Assembly (NCBI GenBank): GCA_937891725.1
Contig: CALAHL010000727.1
Coordinates: forward strand, 1 to 7,201
Reading direction: 5' to 3'
Origin: an uncultured Rhodospirillaceae bacterium
GTDB lineage: Bacteria; Pseudomonadota; Alphaproteobacteria; Thalassobaculales; Thalassobaculaceae
Length of the DNA stretch: 7,201 nucleotides
Shown here: piece after piece, positions 4,795-7,201 of the stretch
How the letters are laid out: every line of letters starts with the position of its first letter
Position numbering within the stretch: position 1 is the stretch's first letter
Made by a program: the position numbers and the translations under genes
Notes under the pieces: generated by a model
What the model was told of the DNA's origin: nothing
Database searches by the model: none
Seen by the model: only the letters and a program-made list of their open reading frames with translations

Positions 4795-5802
4795 ATGTCT
4801 ATCACCAAACGCAGCTTCCTGGGTGGCCTTGCCGCCGCCGTCGCCGGAACCGTCATCGGGACCGCAGCGCTTCCGACCCCCGGCCTCGCCGCCGACGTTC
4901 CGGACCAGATTACCGTCGACTATGCCTATTACAACCCGGTCAGCCTTCTGATGAAGAAGAAGGGCTGGATCGAAGAGGAATTCGCCGAAGAGGGCACCGA
5001 TGTCCGTTGGGTGCTATCGCTCGGCTCGAACAAGGCGCTTGAGTATCTGAACGGTGGCAGCGTCGATTTCGGCTCGACCGCAGGCGCCGCGTCGGTGATC
5101 GGGCGGGCCAACGGCATTCCGATCAAGGCGGTCTACGTCTATTCCAAGCCGGAATGGACTGCGTTGGTCACCCGTCCGGATTCGGGCATCACCAAGATCG
5201 AGGACCTGAAGGGCAAGCGGGTCGCGGTGACCCGAGGCACCGATCCGCACATCTTCCTGCTCCGGGCTCTCGATAGCGTCGGGCTCACCGAGAAGGATAT
5301 CAAGGTGGTGCTGCTGCAGCATCCGGACGGCTTCCGTGCGCTCGACGCTGGACAGGTCGACGCCTGGGCCGGTCTCGATCCGCACATGGCCAAAGCCGAG
5401 CTGGAGAGCGGTGCGAAGCTGTTCTTCCGGAACGCCGATCTGAACACCTATGGTATTCTGAATGTCCGGGAAGATTTCGCGGCCGAGCATCCGGACGTGA
5501 TCCGTCGGGTGCTGAAGGTCTACGAAAAGGCTCGGGAATACGCCATCGCCAACCCGGACGAGCTGCGTCAGGTGCTGGTCGATGCGGTCCGTCTGTCCGA
5601 TGAGGTCGCCGACCGGCAGTTGAGCCAGCGCACCGACCTTTCCAATCCGGCGATCGGCGATGCCCATCGCGCCACCTTCCTGGCGGCGGGCGACATCTTG
5701 CAAAAGATCGGCGTCATCAAGCCGGAGGTTTCGGTGCCGGACACCATCAACGCGCTGATCGACACCTCCTATCTGGCCGACAGCCAGAAGCTGACGAACT
5801 GA
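4795..5802 (+). CDS. SsuA/TauA-type ABC transporter substrate-binding protein
   Basis: A 335-residue periplasmic binding protein of the aliphatic sulfonate/taurine/nitrate family; it should capture a small substrate and hand it to the permease encoded next. The N-terminus MSITKRSFLGG, then an Ala/Val/Gly core and a likely cleavage after Ala33 (GLAA then DVP), is an export signal. The SxKRSFLGG pattern resembles a Tat signal with Lys-Arg in place of Arg-Arg, but a Sec signal is possible. Mature-domain landmarks: ITVDYAYYNP (39-48), EYLNGGSVDFGSTAGAAS (83-100), KIEDLKGKRVAV (134-145), LDAGQVDAWAGLDPH (183-197) and YGILNVREDFAAEHPDVIRRVL (219-240), all typical of SsuA homologues. The substrate cannot be fixed by eye because sulfonates, taurine, nitrate, pyrimidine precursors and guanidine-type compounds are all carried by this superfamily. 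It is the first gene of the importer operon, seven bases before the permease, and is preceded by a possible attenuator. Confidence 0.92.
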   Translation: MSITKRSFLGGLAAAVAGTVIGTAALPTPGLAADVPDQITVDYAYYNPVSLLMKKKGWIEEEFAEEGTDVRWVLSLGSNKALEYLNGGSVDFGSTAGAASVIGRANGIPIKAVYVYSKPEWTALVTRPDSGITKIEDLKGKRVAVTRGTDPHIFLLRALDSVGLTEKDIKVVLLQHPDGFRALDAGQVDAWAGLDPHMAKAELESGAKLFFRNADLNTYGILNVREDFAAEHPDVIRRVLKVYEKAREYAIANPDELRQVLVDAVRLSDEVADRQLSQRTDLSNPAIGDAHRATFLAAGDILQKIGVIKPEVSVPDTINALIDTSYLADSQKLTN

Positions 5803-5809
5803 GCGGCCG

Positions 5810-6679
5810 ATGGCCTTGATCGACACAGTGGCCGGCCGGGTTCTCGGTGGCCGGGATGGGGAGACGGCGCAGGGCGTCGTCTCCCGTACCCTTTCGCGGA
5901 TCGCAAGCGGCTGGCTTGGTCTGGTCGTGCCGCTGGCGATCCTGGTTGTCTGGCAAACCCTGTCGATACTGGAGGTGTTCCGGGCCACTCTGGTGCCGCC
6001 ACCTGCGGCTGTTCTGCGCGAGGTGGTTGACCTCGCCAGGGACGGCACCCTTTGGGATCATATCGGCATTACGTTTCAGCGGGTGTTCTTCGGATTTTTC
6101 TGGGGCGTCCTCGCGGCGACCGTGCTCGGCGCGCTGACCGGCGAGTCCCGTCTGGCCCGGCGTCTGCTGGATCCGACGATCCAGGCGCTGAAGGCGGTGC
6201 CGTCGCTGGCCTGGGTGCCGCTGTTCATCCTGTGGTTCGGCATTTTCGAGGAAAGCAAGATCACCCTGATCGCGGTTGGCGTGTTCTTTCCGATCTATCT
6301 CAACCTGATGACCGCTATTCGCCAGACCGACCGTCGTCTGGTCGAGGTTGCGCGGATCAACGGACTGTCCTCGTTTCAGACCGTCCGCTACTTCCTGTTG
6401 CCGGGCACACTGCCGTCCTATGTGACGGGATTGCGGGCGGGTTTGGCGCTCGGCTGGATGTTCGTGATCGCGGCCGAACTGATGGGGGCGAGCGAGGGGC
6501 TCGGCTTTCTGATGATTGACGGGCAGATGACCGGCCGGCCGGCCCTGATCATCGCCAGCCTGATTCTGTTCGCCCTGTCCGGTCAGATCACCGACAAGGC
6601 GCTCGGCTGGGCGTCGGCACCGTTCCTGCGCTGGCAGGACAATCTGGAAACCCTGGAAGAGGGGCAGCGCGATGCTTGA
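5810..6679 (+). CDS. SsuC-type ABC transporter permease
   Basis: A 289-residue inner-membrane permease of the binding-protein-dependent transport family. Hydrophobic segments are visible at about residues 34-54, 91-110, 132-146, 150-170, 209-227 and 245-260, consistent with six helices. The cytoplasmic EAA loop that contacts the ATPase is VEVARINGLSSFQTVRYFLL followed by PGTLP at 178-202. VPPPAAVLRE (62-71) and LKAVPSLAWVPLFILWFG (127-144) are characteristic of SsuC/TauC homologues. It starts seven bases after the binding-protein stop with only a weak GAG ahead, which suggests coupled translation, and its end overlaps the ATPase start by eight bases. One permease gene is seen, so the transporter is presumably built on a permease homodimer. 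Confidence 0.94.
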   Translation: MALIDTVAGRVLGGRDGETAQGVVSRTLSRIASGWLGLVVPLAILVVWQTLSILEVFRATLVPPPAAVLREVVDLARDGTLWDHIGITFQRVFFGFFWGVLAATVLGALTGESRLARRLLDPTIQALKAVPSLAWVPLFILWFGIFEESKITLIAVGVFFPIYLNLMTAIRQTDRRLVEVARINGLSSFQTVRYFLLPGTLPSYVTGLRAGLALGWMFVIAAELMGASEGLGFLMIDGQMTGRPALIIASLILFALSGQITDKALGWASAPFLRWQDNLETLEEGQRDA

Positions 6680-7201
6680 GGTTCAGGGCGTCGAGCGGCA
6701 GTTCGCGGGGCGTGGCGGCGCGCCTGTCACGGCGCTGACCGGCATCGACCTTGGGATTGCGGAGCATGAGATCGTAGCGCTGATCGGCGCCAGCGGGTGC
6801 GGGAAATCTACGCTGCTGCGGATTCTGTCAGGGCTCGACAAGCCGACCGGCGGTGCCGTCTCCCTTGATGGGAGGTCGATCACCGGGCCGACGCCGGAGA
6901 TCGGCATGATCTTCCAGGATCCGCGTCTGATGCCGTGGCTGACCGTCCGGGAGAATATTCGGGTCGCCGTTCTGGATCTCGACAGGACCGAGCAGGAAAG
7001 CCGGATCACCCAGGTGCTGGAACGGGTCGGGCTGGCACATGCGGGCGAAGTGTGGCCGCGCGAGCTGTCCGGTGGCATGGCACAGCGGGTGGCAATTGCC
7101 CGGGCCCTGGTGCGGCGTCCGACCATTCTCCTGATGGACGAGCCGTTCAGCGCGCTCGACGCGTTAACCACCGCGAGCTTGCAGGACCACATGCTGGAGA
7201 T
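6672..7201 (+). CDS. SsuB-type ABC transporter ATP-binding protein, 3'-truncated by window end
   Basis: The first 176 codons of the ATPase that drives the importer from the cytoplasmic face. Walker A GASGCGKST is at 39-47, the Q-loop FQDPRLMPWLTV at 81-92 (Gln82), the ABC signature LSGGMAQR at 132-139, Walker B ILLMDEP at 152-158 with Glu157, and the D-loop SALD at 160-163. The H-loop His lies beyond the window. FQDPRLMPW after the Q-loop is typical of nitrate/sulfonate/taurine transporters. GGGG (6661-6664) lies seven bases before ATG 6672, and the start overlaps the permease stop (ATGCTTGA), implying translational coupling. The frame is open to the last base, with no damage seen. Confidence 0.95.
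   Translation, partial: MLEVQGVERQFAGRGGAPVTALTGIDLGIAEHEIVALIGASGCGKSTLLRILSGLDKPTGGAVSLDGRSITGPTPEIGMIFQDPRLMPWLTVRENIRVAVLDLDRTEQESRITQVLERVGLAHAGEVWPRELSGGMAQRVAIARALVRRPTILLMDEPFSALDALTTASLQDHMLE

Noticed and set aside
5014..6048. Long minus-strand ORF opposite the binding protein and permease
   Set aside because: Antisense shadow of two confidently identified genes, with no recognisable domain and Arg-rich composition.

Overview
The window looks like a chromosomal segment of a GC-rich proteobacterium. The GC-heavy third codon positions, the Shine-Dalgarno-led genes and the bacterial-type MtnA and PurB sequences suggest an alphaproteobacterium, possibly of the Rhodospirillales. That placement is an impression from sequence style, not a measured phylogeny.

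Layout: (1) 1-789, plus strand, is the 3' part of, or possibly all of, a Ser/Thr-rich beta-strand protein that resembles aerolysin/ETX-MTX2-type pore-forming modules and whose base composition looks less GC-rich than its neighbours. (2) 2705-831, minus strand, is a two-gene unit: methylthioribose-1-phosphate isomerase (mtnA) followed after 21 nt by a short-chain dehydrogenase/reductase (SDR) fold protein that lacks most of the usual SDR catalytic residues. (3) 2877-4175, plus strand, is purB (adenylosuccinate lyase), divergent from mtnA across a 171-nt promoter region. (4) 4486-4205, minus strand, is a small two-helix membrane protein of the YrhK family, convergent with purB. (5) 4795 to the window end, plus strand, is an ABC importer operon of the SsuA/SsuC/SsuB (alkanesulfonate/taurine/nitrate) type: periplasmic binding protein, permease, then ATPase cut by the window edge.

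The most striking non-coding signal is in the 308-nt stretch between the YrhK-like gene and the importer. A candidate promoter (4566-4594) is followed by a nested hairpin (4603-4637) and by two mutually exclusive hairpins that share one arm (4670-4679). The downstream hairpin has the form of an intrinsic terminator ending in a T run, and the upstream one would block it. This looks like a transcription attenuator in the importer leader, or alternatively a roughly 100-nt small RNA with its own terminator. A short possible leader ORF (4644-4754) overlaps the same structures and carries an internal direct repeat.

Functionally, mtnA belongs to salvage of 5'-methylthioadenosine and the importer is probably for an organosulfur or similar small anionic or nitrogenous substrate, so a loose sulfur theme is possible, but the two units are separated by purB and the sequence does not prove a shared pathway.
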